Positions 5,196-6,007 of a stretch of 6,007 nucleotides of DNA are shown in pieces. Position numbers and translations under genes: made by a program. The DNA is from JBEKYH01 sp049511115. GTDB taxonomy: Bacteria; Planctomycetota; Phycisphaerae; Tepidisphaerales; Tepidisphaeraceae. The stretch is taken from the NCBI GenBank assembly GCA_049511115.1, contig JBEKYH010000327.1, positions 1 through 6,007 on the forward strand, read 5' to 3'. The notes under the pieces are model-generated. The model was given only the letters and a program-made list of their open reading frames with translations, searched no databases and was not told the DNA's origin. Position 1 is the first letter of the stretch, and each line of letters begins with the position of its first letter.

Positions 5196-5966
5196 ATGGC
5201 GGCTAAACGCATCACGGGTATCGCGGCAATGGTTCTTCTGGGCGCACTCACGTTGCCGGTTTTTGCACAACAGGACAACGGCCCCGGCCCAGGCGGTCAG
5301 GATCAGGGCGGCCCGGGAGGTGGTCCCGGCGGCGGCGGCCCTGGATTTGACGCCGGCCCAGGAGGGGGTCCTGGCGGTGGATTCGGTGGTGGTCCCGGCG
5401 GAGGCCCGGGCGGAGGTTTCGGCGGCCCTGGTGGTGGTCCTGGAGGCGGCTTCGGCGGGCCAGGCGGTGGTTTCGGTGGTCCCGGCGGCCCGGGCGGCAA
5501 TTTTGATCCAGCGCAATTCATGCAGATGCGACTACAAGGCATCCAGCAGCAACTCGGCGCCACCGATGACGAATTCGCCGTCTTGTCTCCCGTCATCCAG
5601 AGCGTTCTCTCGCTTCAGGCTGACGCCGGCGGGGGACGCGGCCGCGGCGGCCGTGGCGGATTTGGCGGTGGTCCCGGCGGACCTGGCGGCGGCCCTGGTG
5701 GGTTTGGTGGTCCCGGCGGACCTGGCGGTCCCGGTGGTCCGCAAACGACCGGCCCGCAATCCGCCGTTCAGTTGGCTCGCCAGGAATTGCAGGATGCCAT
5801 TGAAGATCCCAACGGTTCTGCCGATGTGATCCAGGCGAAGCTCGCCGCATATCGCACCGCCGTCGCCAAGGCCCAGGCCGATCTGGCCGCGGCCCAGAAG
5901 CAACTCCAATCCCTCCTGACCCAGAGACAAGAGGCGACTCTCGTGCTCTCTAATCTGCTCGATTAG
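5196..5966 (+). CDS. Exported Gly/Pro-rich protein with two helical segments, function unknown
   Basis: The product is 256 residues. A signal peptide covers 1-24 (basic MAAKR, hydrophobic core, PVFA-QQ cleavage). A Gly/Pro-rich tract (29-102) follows, built from GGGPGGGFGG-like units. Next comes a helical segment (103-141) with MQMRLQGIQQQLGATDDEFAVL, and a second Gly-rich tract (145-182) that opens with RGRGGRGG. The protein ends in a long, probably coiled-coil helix (188-256) rich in Ala and Gln, with SLLTQRQEATLVLSNLLD at the C-terminus. I recall exported proteins in Planctomycetes and relatives with the same order: a TDDEW/F-type helix, a variable Gly-rich insert, and a helix ending in LLTxRQEAxLVLxxLLD. 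Their function is not known to me. The two helical parts loosely recall Spy/CpxP-like periplasmic helical proteins, but that is only a resemblance. No Cys residues and no lipobox are present. It starts divergently from the membrane protein gene. Confidence 0.87.
   Translation: MAAKRITGIAAMVLLGALTLPVFAQQDNGPGPGGQDQGGPGGGPGGGGPGFDAGPGGGPGGGFGGGPGGGPGGGFGGPGGGPGGGFGGPGGGFGGPGGPGGNFDPAQFMQMRLQGIQQQLGATDDEFAVLSPVIQSVLSLQADAGGGRGRGGRGGFGGGPGGPGGGPGGFGGPGGPGGPGGPQTTGPQSAVQLARQELQDAIEDPNGSADVIQAKLAAYRTAVAKAQADLAAAQKQLQSLLTQRQEATLVLSNLLD
5280..5501 (+). repeat. Degenerate GGN/CCN repeat tract 1 inside the Gly/Pro-rich gene
   Basis: This encodes residues 29-102. It is built of short, imperfect in-frame units such as GGTGGTCCCGGCGG and GGCGGTTTCGGCGG. 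Synonymous variation between copies shows the tract is not freshly amplified, but slippage or unequal crossing-over between units is expected to change its length between strains. The opposite strand reads as long stretches of Pro codons, a by-product of the composition. Confidence 0.8.
5628..5741 (+). repeat. Repeat tract 2 inside the Gly/Pro-rich gene, with an exact 23-bp direct repeat
   Basis: This encodes residues 145-182. Bases 5667-5689 recur exactly at 5706-5728, an offset of 39 bp or 13 codons, which suggests an in-frame duplication more recent than most of tract 1. The tract separates the two helical segments of the protein. Confidence 0.8.
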
Positions 5967-5970
5967 GAGC
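5945..5970 (+). other. Hairpin overlapping the stop codon of the Gly/Pro-rich gene
   Basis: CTAATC (5950-5955) pairs with GATTAG (5961-5966, which contains the TAG stop) around a 5-nt loop. GCTC (5945-5948) pairs with GAGC (5967-5970), leaving T5949 bulged, for a total of 10 bp. No T-run follows, so it is not a typical intrinsic terminator. It may affect mRNA 3' stability or may be chance. Nothing else is visible from 5971 to the window end. Confidence 0.35.
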
Positions 5971-6007
5971 GAGGCAGCGATTCCGGCCGGTTGAAGATAC
6001 GTTGTAA

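Noticed and set aside
5303..5596. Poly-proline protein on the minus strand
   Set aside because: It is purely the complement of the Gly codon repeats (GGN becomes NCC), with no start-site support.
5637..5663. RGG-box RNA-binding motif (RGRGGRGG) in the Gly/Pro-rich protein
   Set aside because: The protein has a clear signal peptide and is probably exported. The short Arg-Gly run is more simply part of the low-complexity tract.
5263..5829. 188-codon plus-strand open frame in a second reading frame of the Gly/Pro-rich gene
   Set aside because: It arises from the repetitive GGN/CCN composition. The frame from 5196 has the Shine-Dalgarno, the signal peptide and a sensible C-terminus.

Overview
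This window looks like chromosomal DNA from a GC-rich bacterium, most likely a member of the Planctomycetota (Phycisphaerae-like) or a neighbouring PVC lineage. That placement is an inference. It rests on GC-rich coding with strong third-position bias, a secreted Gly/Pro-rich protein whose C-terminal helices resemble, from memory, a group common in Planctomycetes, an archaeal/eukaryote-type prolyl-tRNA synthetase, and a GTGGGC/GCCCAC palindromic intergenic element. No marker in the window fixes the taxonomy.

Layout: (1) the 3' end of nusG (KOW domain) at the left edge, whose first 23 bases are the exact reverse complement of bases 75-97; (2) a short gap holding a long nested hairpin repeat; (3) a single-domain type I ribonuclease H on the + strand; (4) a convergent gene on the - strand for a secreted SGNH/GDSL hydrolase; (5) a 108-bp divergent intergenic region; (6) proS on the + strand, complete, 511 aa; (7) tail to tail with it, sharing one TTAA for both stop codons, a - strand gene for a large polytopic membrane protein with a C-terminal extracytoplasmic beta-type domain; (8) a divergent intergenic region of about 230 bp holding a 9-bp tandem repeat, a candidate promoter and a strong Shine-Dalgarno; (9) a + strand gene for an exported protein with two Gly/Pro-rich tracts and two helical segments. 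The last 41 bp hold nothing recognisable beyond the end of a small stop-codon hairpin.

Organisation: after nusG and rnhA, which share a strand, the genes alternate in direction. Most are therefore probably single transcription units, not one operon. Three are housekeeping or information-processing genes (nusG, rnhA-type, proS). The other three are envelope or exported proteins with no obvious shared pathway. I see no CRISPR array, tRNA, rRNA, transposase or phage gene, and no convincing new multi-gene system. The points most worth a second look are the terminal inverted repeat at the window edge, the palindromic element after nusG, degenerate key residues in the SGNH hydrolase and in the ProRS zinc site, the 9-bp repeat abutting a start codon, and the repeat-rich Gly/Pro protein.
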